Positions 26,992-36,326 of a stretch of DNA of 64,000 nt are shown one piece after another. The notes below the pieces were generated by a model, which had not been told where the DNA came from, did not search any database, and was given only the letters and a program-made list of their open reading frames with translations. The stretch's first letter is position 1, and every line of letters starts with the position of its first letter. A program made the position numbers and the translations under genes. The stretch is from Actinoalloteichus hoggarensis. GTDB lineage: Bacteria; Actinomycetota; Actinomycetes; Mycobacteriales; Pseudonocardiaceae. Location of the stretch: contig NZ_CP022521.1 in assembly GCF_002234535.1 (NCBI RefSeq), positions 3,844,001 through 3,908,000 of the forward strand, given 5' to 3'.

Positions 26992-28632
26992 TCAGCCTTG
27001 GACGACGTCCCGCTCCGCCACGCCGCGGGCGACGTCACGGAGGGCGAAGCGCCGCAGCTTGCCGCTGCTGGTGCGGGGCAGTTCGCTCATGAACTCGATC
27101 CGCCGCGGATACTTGTACGGGGCGATCCGATGCTTGACGAACTCCTGGAGTTCTCGGGCCCTGGTCTGATCGCCGGCGACGCCCTCCCGCAGCACCACAC
27201 AGGCGGTGACGAGCGTGCCGCGCAGCTCGTCCGGGACGCCGACGACTCCGCACTCGACGACGTCGGGATGTGCCAGCAGCGCCTCCTCGACCTCCGGCCC
27301 CGCGATCTTGTAACCCGCCGAGACGATCAGATCGTCCGTTCTCGCCTGGTACCAGAGGTAGCCGTCGGCGTCTCGCCGGAAGCTGTCGCCGGTGATGTTC
27401 CATCCGTGGCGCACGTAGTCTCGCTGGCGGTCGTCGGCGAGATAGCGGCAGCCGGTGGGCCCTCGGACCGCGAGCCTGCCGACTCGGCCCGTCGGCACCG
27501 GACGGCCCGCCTCGTCGAGGATCGCGACGTCGAAGCCCGGCACCGGGCGGCCGGTCGCGCCGGGGCGGATGTCCTCGTCCGCCGCGGAGACCACGATGTG
27601 CAGCAGCTCGGTCGTCCCCAGGCCGTTGATGATCTCGACGCCGGTCGTCCTGCGGAACTCGTGCCACGTCGACGCGGGCAGGTGTTCACCCGCCGACACG
27701 GCCCGACGCAGCCCGCGAAGCCTCGTCGCCGCGCCGGAGGCCAGCATCGCGCGATACGCGGTGGGCGCGCTGAAGCAGACCGTCGCGCCGTGGTCGGCGA
27801 TGTGCCCGGCGAGCTGATCCGGTGTCGGCGATTCCAACAGGAGGACCGCGGCTCCAGCCCGCAGCGGGAAGATCAGCAGACCGCCGAGGCCGAACGTGAA
27901 GCCCAGCGGCGGGGTCCCGGTGAAAAGGTCGTCGGGCGTCGGTCGCAGGACGGTGCGGGAGAAGGTGTCCGCGACGGCGAGCACGTCGCGGTGGAAGTGC
28001 ATGGTCGCCTTGGGTCGCCCGGTGGTACCCGAGGTGAAGGCCAGCAGTGCGACGTCGTCCGCGGCGGTGCGCACCGGTTCGAAGTCGTCGGAGATCCCGT
28101 CGACCTGGGACACCAGGTCATCCGGCGACGCACCGCCGTAGGCGAGCACCGGGGTCCCCGGCAGGCCCGCGCGAAGCTCGTCCAGGTACCGGTGATCGCA
28201 CAGGGCGAGGTCGATCCGGCAGACGTCGTGCACCTCGGCGAGTTCTCTCGCCCGCAGCAACGGCATGGTGGTGACCGCGACGCAGCCCGCCGTCAGCAGG
28301 CCCAGCCAGCACAATGCGAGCCACGGGCTGTTCGGCCCGCGCAACAGCACGCGGTTCCCCGGCACCAGGCCGTGGTGTTCGGTGAGCAGCCGACCGATCC
28401 GACGCGCCGTGCGCAGCACGTCCCCGTAGGTCCACCGTTCGGTCGGCGATGCCAGACACAGCCGATCGGGACCGTAGTGCTCGATCGCACCCGTCAACAG
28501 CGTGACCGCGCAGTTGAGCCGGTCGGGATAGGCCACGTCCGGCACCGGAGACGAGAGGTCCGGCCACTGCGACAGGGGCGGCAGTCCATCCCGGCAGAAC
28601 GTGTCGACGTGCGCCGACGGGGTGAGTCGCAT
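26992..28632 (-). CDS. Aminobenzoate/benzoate-type acyl-CoA ligase (ANL family)
   Basis: A 546-residue adenylate-forming enzyme. Motifs: LLAFTSGTTGRPKATMHFHR (P-loop-like), INGLGTTELLH, ITGDSFRRDADGYLWYQART and the C-terminal Lys in LPRTSSGKLRRFAL. The AMHFHRD continuation and the PPLGFTFGLGGLLIFPLRAG segment resemble benzoate and 2-aminobenzoate CoA ligases. It would activate an aryl acid as the adenylate and then the CoA thioester; anthranilate is a reasonable guess given the tryptophan dioxygenase nearby. The Met at 28632 is chosen by AAGGGG upstream. It is the second gene of a unit with the NAT homologue. Confidence 0.85.
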   Translation of the reverse strand: MRLTPSAHVDTFCRDGLPPLSQWPDLSSPVPDVAYPDRLNCAVTLLTGAIEHYGPDRLCLASPTERWTYGDVLRTARRIGRLLTEHHGLVPGNRVLLRGPNSPWLALCWLGLLTAGCVAVTTMPLLRARELAEVHDVCRIDLALCDHRYLDELRAGLPGTPVLAYGGASPDDLVSQVDGISDDFEPVRTAADDVALLAFTSGTTGRPKATMHFHRDVLAVADTFSRTVLRPTPDDLFTGTPPLGFTFGLGGLLIFPLRAGAAVLLLESPTPDQLAGHIADHGATVCFSAPTAYRAMLASGAATRLRGLRRAVSAGEHLPASTWHEFRRTTGVEIINGLGTTELLHIVVSAADEDIRPGATGRPVPGFDVAILDEAGRPVPTGRVGRLAVRGPTGCRYLADDRQRDYVRHGWNITGDSFRRDADGYLWYQARTDDLIVSAGYKIAGPEVEEALLAHPDVVECGVVGVPDELRGTLVTACVVLREGVAGDQTRARELQEFVKHRIAPYKYPRRIEFMSELPRTSSGKLRRFALRDVARGVAERDVVQG

Positions 28633-28779
28633 GGTGAGTCCCCTTCTCTCCACTTCGGCGGACCGGTCCGCCGTGGTCCTCTCACAGGGCGAGCGCCGAG
28701 CCGCCCGGTCGCGGTGGCGCGGTCGGCAGGCGGCTGTCGCCGATGGGCGTCATCGGAGTCGGCCTCGACTACGCGACGC

Positions 28780-29694
28780 CTACGGTCGGAGCGACGACGG
28801 CGACGTCCCCCGGCTCTCGGCACGGCCGTCCCGGCGCTTCGCCAACCAGCGCAGATGGACGGCGTATGCCCGCTCCCACAGCTCTCGCCGCCGTCGAGGG
28901 CTCACATCGTCGAGGACGATCCCGAGGCGGCCGACCAGCGCGTCCAGCCACTCGCCCGCGCTTCGCAGCTCTGTGATGCTCGAACCGACCCTGGTGAGCA
29001 CACAGCCCCGCAGCCGGTCGATGTCGGCGGCGGTACGGCGATGCGCTGTGAAGACGCGCACGAACAGCGAGTCCTCGGACGTCGACATCTCCCGATGCGC
29101 GGCGGTGAACTCCGCGGTGGCCGCGGGCCTGGAGAGGAAGTCCATCGCGATGAAGTGTCCTCGCCGGTCGTGATCGAGCCGCCAGCCTTCGGGCGCCACC
29201 GGCGAGGTGCGGAGTCGGTAGACGAAGCCGCCCTGCCGATGCACGCCTGCAACCAGCGGCAGCGGTGCGTGTGGACCGTCACCGAGTCCGACGTCGACCA
29301 GCCATGTTCCGTCGGGGTTGTCGGTCGTCGGCAGGCCGCGCACCGTGAGAGCCATGTGATGGCCGTCGATACCGAGCGCGGCCGAGCGATCGTTGAGCAC
29401 GACGCTGCCGAGATGTCGCTCGACCTGGAATCCCAGTGCGCTCAGCAGGGCTTCGAAGGCGCTGTTCAGCGTCAGGCAGTATCCGCCCCGGCCCAGCCGG
29501 ACCAGCCGGTCCGCGGACTCGGTCGGATCGAGGGCGCCGAGGCGGCCGAGGTGGATGTCCACGGTCTCGTAGGCGATCCGCTCCACATGCGCGCGATGCA
29601 GGCGCCGCAGCGCGTCGACCGCCGGCGGGCCCGGATGCGAAAGTCCAAGCCTGCGGAGGTAGCCGTCGACGTCGAAGCCGGTCACGGCCGCCAC
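28780..29694 (-). CDS. Arylamine N-acetyltransferase / amide synthase homologue
   Basis: A 304-residue NAT-fold protein with an intact Cys-His-Asp triad: Cys73 in GGYCLTLNSAF, His113 in HMALTV and Asp134 in WLVDVGLGD. NATs acetylate arylamines from acetyl-CoA; paralogues in natural-product loci (the rifamycin RifF type) form amides from aromatic amines and larger acyl thioesters. Location immediately before an aryl-CoA ligase gene favours a biosynthetic amide-forming role. The start is a GTG at 29694 and is not certain. It is divergent from the tryptophan dioxygenase gene. Confidence 0.85.
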   Translation of the reverse strand: MAAVTGFDVDGYLRRLGLSHPGPPAVDALRRLHRAHVERIAYETVDIHLGRLGALDPTESADRLVRLGRGGYCLTLNSAFEALLSALGFQVERHLGSVVLNDRSAALGIDGHHMALTVRGLPTTDNPDGTWLVDVGLGDGPHAPLPLVAGVHRQGGFVYRLRTSPVAPEGWRLDHDRRGHFIAMDFLSRPAATAEFTAAHREMSTSEDSLFVRVFTAHRRTAADIDRLRGCVLTRVGSSITELRSAGEWLDALVGRLGIVLDDVSPRRRRELWERAYAVHLRWLAKRRDGRAESRGTSPSSLRP

Positions 29695-30238
29695 CGGTCC
29701 CGACGCCGCCCCCGGCTCGCGGGGTCTTCACACCACGCCGCTGAGATCATCTCGTCGCTCCTTCCTCCGCAGCCGGCCGACCCGTGTCCGGACGGTGCGG
29801 CCCGACCGCGGTGACGGCGGACGCGGACCGGCCGTCTCCGGGGCGGGCGTCCTGCCCTGCCGCGTCGCCATCCTGACAGCGCTGCCCTGGCGACACTTCT
29901 TCTGAAATGCGCGACACGCGACGGCTGCCCAGTCGCGCCGCGTCGGAATACGCAGCGGAGTGTCCGGTTCTCCGAGGATGCGCAGCTGATGCGATGACTG
30001 GCGGACGCTCTTCCGGAACAGCGCCGGACACCGTACCGTCCGACCACGGGAATAGGAGAGCGCAGGATTCCACGAATAGGCCGCGACGCAGGATCAGTGG
30101 TGTCCGAATCGCATCCGGGATTCACTCGGACTACGCGGTCGACCGACGATCCCGGTGGTCTCGGGCTTCACGTCGAATCCTCACGACGGCAGCCATCGCG
30201 AAGACGGCGGGCCACGGATGCGATGGGGTGATGAGATC
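29695..30238. promoter_or_regulatory. Divergent promoter region, NAT operon / tryptophan dioxygenase
   Basis: A 544-bp region between divergent starts, somewhat richer in A/T than its surroundings. No frame encodes a convincing protein. Individual promoter boxes could not be assigned with confidence. Confidence 0.45.
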
Positions 30239-31033
30239 ATGTCGAGCACACGGCCGGCCACATCCGAGTACACCTCGTACCTGGCATTGGACGAATTCCT
30301 GACAACGCAGCGGCCGCGTTCCGAACAACCCGACGAACTGCTCTTCATCATCGCGCATCAGGTGCATGAACTGTGGTTCAAACTCCTGCTGCACGAATTC
30401 GACTGCCTGCGGCGTCGACTGGAGACCGGCGACGGAGAGGGGGCCCTGCACACGCTGCGCAGGGCGGCGGGGGCGTTACGAGCCACGGTCTCGCCGATCG
30501 AGGTTCTCCAGACTCTGACGCCCCGGCAGTTCGCGGGCTTCCGCTCAGCGCTCGGAACCGGGAGCGGTACGCAGTCGGCCCAGTTCCGGGAGCTCGAAGC
30601 CGTCTTGGGCCGACGCGACGCCCGGATGCTCGAGCCCTTTCCCCTCGGTGGTACGGAACGACGTCGGGTGGCGGCGGCCATGGACAGGCCGTCGGTGTTC
30701 GACTCGCTGCTGGCGTACCTTGCCGTGCAGGGCAGTCCCGTGCCGCTGGACCGACTTCATCGTGACGTCTCGCTGCCGCTCACGCCGTCGTCGGAGGTTC
30801 AGGAACTGCTGGCGGACGTGTACCGCGCGGACGGTCTCGCCGCCCAGCTCTGTGAGCATCTGGTCGAGATCGACATGCTGTTCCGGGAGTGGCGGGTCCG
30901 GCATGTCGGGATGGTGGAACGCATCATCGGCGATCGGCCGGGCACCGGCGGCACGACAGGCGCCGCCTATCTCCACGCCGCCGCGCCGAGACTCCTGTTC
31001 CCCGATCTGTGGGCGGCGCGCAGGCAGCTGTAG
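30239..31033 (+). CDS. kynA: Tryptophan 2,3-dioxygenase
   Basis: A 264-residue haem dioxygenase opening the indole ring of L-tryptophan to N-formylkynurenine. Visible motifs: the substrate/distal His40 in AHQVHELWFK, GTQSAQFRELE, the proximal haem ligand His222 in WRVRHVGMVERIIG, and GTGGTTGAAYL. The ATG at 30239 is preceded by GGGGTGA. No kynurenine formamidase or kynureninase gene is in the window. In this setting it probably feeds kynurenine, anthranilate or a derivative into the cluster rather than serving tryptophan degradation. Confidence 0.92.
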   Translation: MSSTRPATSEYTSYLALDEFLTTQRPRSEQPDELLFIIAHQVHELWFKLLLHEFDCLRRRLETGDGEGALHTLRRAAGALRATVSPIEVLQTLTPRQFAGFRSALGTGSGTQSAQFRELEAVLGRRDARMLEPFPLGGTERRRVAAAMDRPSVFDSLLAYLAVQGSPVPLDRLHRDVSLPLTPSSEVQELLADVYRADGLAAQLCEHLVEIDMLFREWRVRHVGMVERIIGDRPGTGGTTGAAYLHAAAPRLLFPDLWAARRQL

Positions 31034-31193
31034 CCCGTCGCCGTACGCCGGGCCGGAAGGGCGGACCTGCCGAGCAGCGTGGTGCGGCGGAGGAGCGGCG
31101 ATCCTCCATGCCGGTGGACCGGTGGGGCGGTGGACCGATCACCACGACGCCGTGTCGATCACCGAGCGCATCGGCCGGGCCCCGAGACGGCCT

Positions 31194-31221
31194 CGTGCCG
31201 CCGCGTCGACGCGGCGGCACG
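31194..31221. terminator. 28-bp perfect palindrome, bidirectional terminator
   Basis: A perfect self-complementary sequence centred on GTCGAC, ten bases past the stop codon of the aminomutase gene and 160 bases past that of the dioxygenase. Its outer arms are CGTGCCGCCGC and GCGGCGGCACG. It lies between convergent genes, with no T-tract. Confidence 0.65.
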
Positions 31222-31230
31222 TCCGGCTGA

Positions 31231-32835
31231 TCAGCGCAGGTCCGCGACGACCTCACCGACGGCTGTCAGGAACTCCCCCCGGCGCAGGGCCGCAGCCACC
31301 GTCTCGATGTCGTCGCTCATGTAACGGTCCCGGTCCAGCGTCGGCACCAGCGAGCGCACGGCGTCGTAGGCCGCCATGCCCGCCGGGCCGAGCCGATCGT
31401 GCCGACCGGACACGTCCACCGCCTGTGCGGCGGCCAGATACTCCACCGCCAGTATTCGATCGTTGTTGCCGAGCACGCGGCGCGCGTTGCGCGCCGAGAT
31501 CAGCCCCATGCTGACGATGTCCTGGTTGTCCCCGTTGGACGGGACGCTCTGGGTGCTGGCCGGCCCGATCGTGCGGTTCTCGGCGACCAGCGCGGTCGCC
31601 GGGTACTGCGCGCCGGCGAACCCGCTGTTCAGGCCCGGATCGCCCGCGACGAGGAACTCGGGGAGCCCGTAGCTGAGGTGGCGGTTCAGCATGCGATTGG
31701 TCTGCCGTTCGGACAGGACACCGAGCTGTGTGAGCGCGATGGTCACGAAGTCCATGGCGAACGCGACGGGTTGACCGTGGAAGTTCGCTCCGTGGAAGAC
31801 CTCGCGGCCTTCGAAGAACAACGGATTGTCGTTGGAGGAGTTCAGTTCGATCCGCAGTGTGTCGGCCGCGCGATCGAGCGTGTCGCGGACGGCGCCCAGC
31901 ACCTGCGGGATCGCCCGCAGCGAATAGGCCTTCTGCAGGTAGAGGTCGATGCGCTCGACGGCCCCGCCCTGCCGCCGCCGAGCCACCTGCTGTCGCAGAT
32001 CGGCGTGCTCCACGGTCAGCCCGCTCCCGCGCAGTAGTGCCCGCATGTTCGCCGCTGTGTCGATCTGGCCCGGATGCGGGCGGGCGATGTCATGTCCCTC
32101 CGGCAGGAACGGGCTGGTCGATCCCCGCAATGCCTCGATGACCAGGGCCGTCACGATCTCGGCCTGTCGCACCTGGTCGAGCGCCCGGCTGACGACCAGC
32201 GAGCCGAGCCCGGTCATCGCCGAGGTGCCGTTGATCAGCGCGAGGCCTTCCTTGAACCGCAGCTCCACAGGTTCGATGCCGTGGTGCCGCAGCACCTCCG
32301 CGGTGGGCGTCGGCTGTCCGTCATGGCAGACGTAGCCCTCGCCGATCAACGTCGCGGCGATGTGTGACAGCGGAGCCAGGTCGCCGCTGGCGCCCAGCGA
32401 GCCCATCTCGGGAATGGCCGGTGTGATGCGCAGGTTCAGATACAGCGCCAGGCGTTCGAGCACCTCGGGTCGGACGGCGGAGTGTCCTTTGGCGAGTGCG
32501 TTCAGCCGTGCCGCGACGATCGCCCGGGCCTCGTCCTCGGCGAACAGCGGGCCGACGCCCGCGCTGTGACTGCGCACCAGGTTGGTCTGGAGTTCGACCT
32601 CCTTCTCGGTGCCGACCATCATGTAGATCATCTCGCCGTAACCGGTCGTCACCCCGTACACCGGGATGCCCTGCCGGACGACGTCCTCGAAGATCGCCCG
32701 GCTCTTCGCGGCGCGTGCGACGGCTTCGGGGGACACGACGCACGGCACGTGATCCTCCGCGAGTCTGCGGACGGCCGTCGGGGTGAGCTGCTCGCCGTCG
32801 AACACGACCGGTGTTTCGTCCTCATGTACGGGCAT
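31231..32835 (-). CDS. MIO-dependent tyrosine 2,3-aminomutase (SgcC4-like)
   Basis: A 534-residue member of the aromatic ammonia-lyase/aminomutase family. The MIO prosthetic group forms from Ala149-Ser150-Gly151 (GSLGASGDLAPLSH). The catalytic Tyr60 is in VYGVTTGYGEM, and His90 in LVRSHSAG lies at the position of a residue used by SgcC4. From memory the sequence is strongly similar along its length to SgcC4 of the C-1027 enediyne pathway, which converts L-tyrosine to (S)-beta-tyrosine; SgcC4 numbering is offset by three. GGAGGTAGG precedes the ATG. It lies 87 bp after the NRPS gene, apparently one operon. A tyrosine ammonia-lyase is the main alternative. Confidence 0.93.
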   Translation of the reverse strand: MPVHEDETPVVFDGEQLTPTAVRRLAEDHVPCVVSPEAVARAAKSRAIFEDVVRQGIPVYGVTTGYGEMIYMMVGTEKEVELQTNLVRSHSAGVGPLFAEDEARAIVAARLNALAKGHSAVRPEVLERLALYLNLRITPAIPEMGSLGASGDLAPLSHIAATLIGEGYVCHDGQPTPTAEVLRHHGIEPVELRFKEGLALINGTSAMTGLGSLVVSRALDQVRQAEIVTALVIEALRGSTSPFLPEGHDIARPHPGQIDTAANMRALLRGSGLTVEHADLRQQVARRRQGGAVERIDLYLQKAYSLRAIPQVLGAVRDTLDRAADTLRIELNSSNDNPLFFEGREVFHGANFHGQPVAFAMDFVTIALTQLGVLSERQTNRMLNRHLSYGLPEFLVAGDPGLNSGFAGAQYPATALVAENRTIGPASTQSVPSNGDNQDIVSMGLISARNARRVLGNNDRILAVEYLAAAQAVDVSGRHDRLGPAGMAAYDAVRSLVPTLDRDRYMSDDIETVAAALRRGEFLTAVGEVVADLR

Positions 32836-32921
32836 TGCCTACCTCCGGTTGAGACGCGGGTGACACGCCACTCGCACGTCGGCCGGGCGGCCGCCGGTGA
32901 GCGGACGTGCTCGATCCGTTG

Positions 32922-35900
32922 TCACGGCGCCGTCTGCCCGCCGTCGCGCCGAGGAGAGTCGACGGCGACCAGCGCCGCGAGTCCGCCCAGCGAGGGATCG
33001 ATGAGGAAACCCCAGAGCGGCACGGTCACGCCGAAGCGCTCTCGAACCCGCCGCAGCATCGACGGCACCAGCAGGGAGTGACCGCCGAGTGAGAAGAAGT
33101 CGTCGTCGCAGCGCATCCCGTCCGTGCCGAGCACGCCGGACCAGAGCTCGGCCAACTCCCGTTCCGTCGGGGTGCTCGGCTGTCGAGATCTCGGATGCGG
33201 CACGGGACCGCGTTGTCCGAGCCCTCGGCGGTCCACCTTGCCCGCCGCGCCGCGTGGCAGGCCGTCGACGTGGACTCGGAACGATGCCGGGATCAGCACG
33301 GCGCCGAAGCGGGTGCGCAGGTGCGCACGCCACACCTCCGGGGAGCCTGCCCGCCCCGGGACGGGGGCGACATGCAGGACGAGCCTGCTGACCAGTCCGT
33401 CCCGGTCGATCACGGGCACCGCCGCGCACTCGGCGATCGAGTCGTGCGCCGCGAGCGCGGTCTCGACCTCCGTCAACTCCACCCGATTGCCGAGCAGCTT
33501 GACCTGGAAGTCCCGCCTGCCGCGGAACTCGAGCAAGCCGTCCGGTCGGCGTCGACCCAGGTCCCCGGTTCGGTAGCAGCGCCGATCAGCTGTGGGCCGC
33601 GGCCCGCCCGCGGGCAGGCGCCGGAACACGTCCGGGCCGGCGTCGAGTTCGCCCAGATACCCCTCGGCCACGTGCGGGCCCCGGATGACGATCTCCCCGA
33701 CGACGCCGGTGGGGCACAGCCGATCCCGCTCGTCCAGGATCAGCACCTCCCGCCCGGGGATGGGGACGCCGATGGGCACGGCCCCGTGCTGGGCGTCGGC
33801 GATCTCATACCAGGTGGCCGCGATGGTCTCGGTGGGACCGTAGAGATTCACCAGTCGAGTCAGCGGGAGACCCGCCCGTAGGCTGTCGGCCAGCGCGGGC
33901 GGCAATGCCTCCCCCATCAGCAGCAGATGGCTCAGATCGGCGAGTCGTTCCGTCGAACCACTGCCGAGCACGACGGCGAGAAGTTCCCTGGCGAAGCTGG
34001 GCACCGTCTGCAGATGGGTGATGCGCTCGGACGCGAGCCAGTCCACCAGCTTCTCCGGGTGCACCCTGATCGTTTCGGGGACCGGGCACAGCGTCGCCCC
34101 GGCGACCAGTGTCGCGAAGACCTCGCACAGCGCCGGGTCGTGTTCCGGCGTCACCCATTGAGCGACCCGCGACGTGGACTCGATGCGGAACTCCTCGGCG
34201 AACCACGTCACGTACTGCGCCAAGGACCCGTGCGAGTGCGCGACGCCCTTGGGTCTGCCCGTCGAACCCGAGGTGTAGGCGATGTAGGCACGGTCGTCTC
34301 GTCCTGTCTCGGCGCGGACCGTGTCGGTCGAGGCTGCTGCCCCTCGGGCGCCGTCGTCTCGTCTGGAGAGGGCGACGACTCGGCCGGACTGCTCCGCGGC
34401 GAACCACCGCGCCAGTTCGTCGGTGTCCGGGTCGCGATCGACGAGCAGGCAGCCGGGCCGGAGGTCGGCGAGCAGCTCCCGGCCCCGCCGCCCGACCCGG
34501 CCGGGGCCCGACCACACGAGGTGCGCGCCGAGGTCCAGCACGGCGAGCAGAGCGGCGATCCGCAGCGAGCTGGTGGACATGCGCACCACCACCGCCGATC
34601 CGCGGGTCACCCCCGCCGCGCGCAGGGTGCGGCCGACGGACTCCGCCCGCTCGACCAGTTCCCGATACACCACGGGCTCGGTGGGATGGGCGACGGCGAC
34701 GGCCTCGGGTCGGGCGGCGGCCTGTCCTCGTACTCGCTCGTGCACGGGGACCTCCGACGGCGGACCGGCGTCGACGAGGTCGCCCTCGCGCAGCATCGCG
34801 CGGAGGGTGTCCTCGGAATCCATCGCGAGCTCGGCGACGGGAACGTCCGGGGCGGCCACCGCCGACCGCAGCAGGCCGCGGAACTGGTCGAGGAGAACGC
34901 GGGCGGAGCCGGGGTCGAAGAGACTCGTCCGGTATTCGATCCGCCCCGTGATCGTCGGCTCCAGGGCCTCGACGATCACCGCGAGGTCGACCGCAGCGGC
35001 GCCGGGGTGCACGGGCTCCGGGTGCACGGCGGCGCCCGCGAGGGCGAGGGTCGGCGGTGCCGCGGTGTCCCGAAGGTCGAACACGGCGTCGCACAACGGC
35101 ATCCGACGCGGGTCACGCGCCGGGTTCACCGCGCGCACGACGTCGGAGAACGGCACCTCGGCGTGGTCGACGGCCTCGGACCATCGGCGTCCGGTGGCCG
35201 AGAGCATCTGCCGGAACGTCGAGGTCGGCGAGAAGTCCGCACCGAGCACCACGGTGTTGCGCAACGCGGCGACGCGCCGGGCGTCCGCCGCGCGACGCAG
35301 CGAGATCGGCACGCCGACCGCCACTCGCTCCTGGCCGGTCACTCGGTGCAGCAACGCCAGGAGGCCCGTGTGAAGCAGGACTCGCGAAGTACTCCCGGAC
35401 CGTTCGGCGAAGGCCGACAGAGTGGCGCTGAACTCGGCGCCCCAGTCGAATCGCAGCTCGTCCCCCGCGAACGACGGCTCGGCGGGGCGCGGACGATCGG
35501 CGGGCAGGTCGAGGGGCGGCGGCGGAGGCGTCAGCGTCGTGGTCCACCAGTCGAGGAGGCGCGCCGAGTCCCGGCCGCCGTCGGAGCCGGAATCTGCGTC
35601 GTCCGGGGCGGATGCTCCGCTCGTCGTCGACGGATCGGCGGCCGACGAATCAGCGGCGGACGTGTCGCGGGCCGTTCGGCCGGCAGCCGTTCGGCGGAAC
35701 CACCGTTCCGCACGTACCACGCCGCGGGAACCCGGCGGAGCCGAACTCCTCCTCGACCCTGCGATCCCGTCGGCCGTGGTCGCCTCGGCATAGGCCGCCG
35801 AAAGATCCGCCACGAGGATCGACAGGGACTCCTCGTCCACCGCGATCCGATGCAGGGCGAGCAGCACCACGTGGTCTGTGTCGGTGAGGTGGACGACCGT

Positions 35901-36326
35901 CAGCCGAGCGGGCGGCTGCGTCGAGAGATCGAACGGCGCCGACACGGCCGCGCGGCAGGCACGCTCCGCTCGCTCCCGCCGATCCGTCGCGCCGCGACGC
36001 CGCAGATCCAGCACGGTCGGCGGGGAGTCGGACGCCACGCCGATCCGCCGAAGGACTCGGCCGTCGACGTCGATGAAGGTGCTTCGCAGCACGTCATGGC
36101 GGTCCAGCACCGACAGCCACGCGGCGCCGAGTGCCGCCGAGTCCACCGCGCCGTCCACCCGATAGCGCAGGCACAGCACGTGCGCCGCCGAGTCTGGGGC
36201 CAGCCGGTGGAGAAACCAGGACTCGTGCTCGGCGACGCCGGTCGCCGCGACCGACCGACGGCCGTCTCCGTCGGATGTCCCCGTCCCCACCGCATCCGCT
36301 TCCATGTTCGCAGTCTCGAATCCCAC
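32922..36326 (-). CDS. NRPS, degenerate C - A - T
   Basis: About 1134 residues. The N-terminal condensation domain (about 30-480) has its HHxxxDG motif altered to HRIAVDE (residues 159-165), losing the catalytic second His. The adenylation domain (about 540-1030) is complete: AYTSGSTGRPKGVAHSH, NLYGPTETIAATWY, YRTGDLGRRRPDG, and the A10 Lys in AAGKVDRRGL. Aligned by eye to GrsA, the pocket reads D-P-C-Q-L-M-L-A-A (235-331), keeping Asp235. A thiolation domain follows (DDFFSLGGHSLL, Ser near 1082). No thioesterase. Linkage to the aminomutase suggests it activates beta-tyrosine, like SgcC1. The start is a GTG; Met at 36305 is an alternative. Confidence 0.92.
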   Translation of the reverse strand: MGFETANMEADAVGTGTSDGDGRRSVAATGVAEHESWFLHRLAPDSAAHVLCLRYRVDGAVDSAALGAAWLSVLDRHDVLRSTFIDVDGRVLRRIGVASDSPPTVLDLRRRGATDRRERAERACRAAVSAPFDLSTQPPARLTVVHLTDTDHVVLLALHRIAVDEESLSILVADLSAAYAEATTADGIAGSRRSSAPPGSRGVVRAERWFRRTAAGRTARDTSAADSSAADPSTTSGASAPDDADSGSDGGRDSARLLDWWTTTLTPPPPPLDLPADRPRPAEPSFAGDELRFDWGAEFSATLSAFAERSGSTSRVLLHTGLLALLHRVTGQERVAVGVPISLRRAADARRVAALRNTVVLGADFSPTSTFRQMLSATGRRWSEAVDHAEVPFSDVVRAVNPARDPRRMPLCDAVFDLRDTAAPPTLALAGAAVHPEPVHPGAAAVDLAVIVEALEPTITGRIEYRTSLFDPGSARVLLDQFRGLLRSAVAAPDVPVAELAMDSEDTLRAMLREGDLVDAGPPSEVPVHERVRGQAAARPEAVAVAHPTEPVVYRELVERAESVGRTLRAAGVTRGSAVVVRMSTSSLRIAALLAVLDLGAHLVWSGPGRVGRRGRELLADLRPGCLLVDRDPDTDELARWFAAEQSGRVVALSRRDDGARGAAASTDTVRAETGRDDRAYIAYTSGSTGRPKGVAHSHGSLAQYVTWFAEEFRIESTSRVAQWVTPEHDPALCEVFATLVAGATLCPVPETIRVHPEKLVDWLASERITHLQTVPSFARELLAVVLGSGSTERLADLSHLLLMGEALPPALADSLRAGLPLTRLVNLYGPTETIAATWYEIADAQHGAVPIGVPIPGREVLILDERDRLCPTGVVGEIVIRGPHVAEGYLGELDAGPDVFRRLPAGGPRPTADRRCYRTGDLGRRRPDGLLEFRGRRDFQVKLLGNRVELTEVETALAAHDSIAECAAVPVIDRDGLVSRLVLHVAPVPGRAGSPEVWRAHLRTRFGAVLIPASFRVHVDGLPRGAAGKVDRRGLGQRGPVPHPRSRQPSTPTERELAELWSGVLGTDGMRCDDDFFSLGGHSLLVPSMLRRVRERFGVTVPLWGFLIDPSLGGLAALVAVDSPRRDGGQTAP

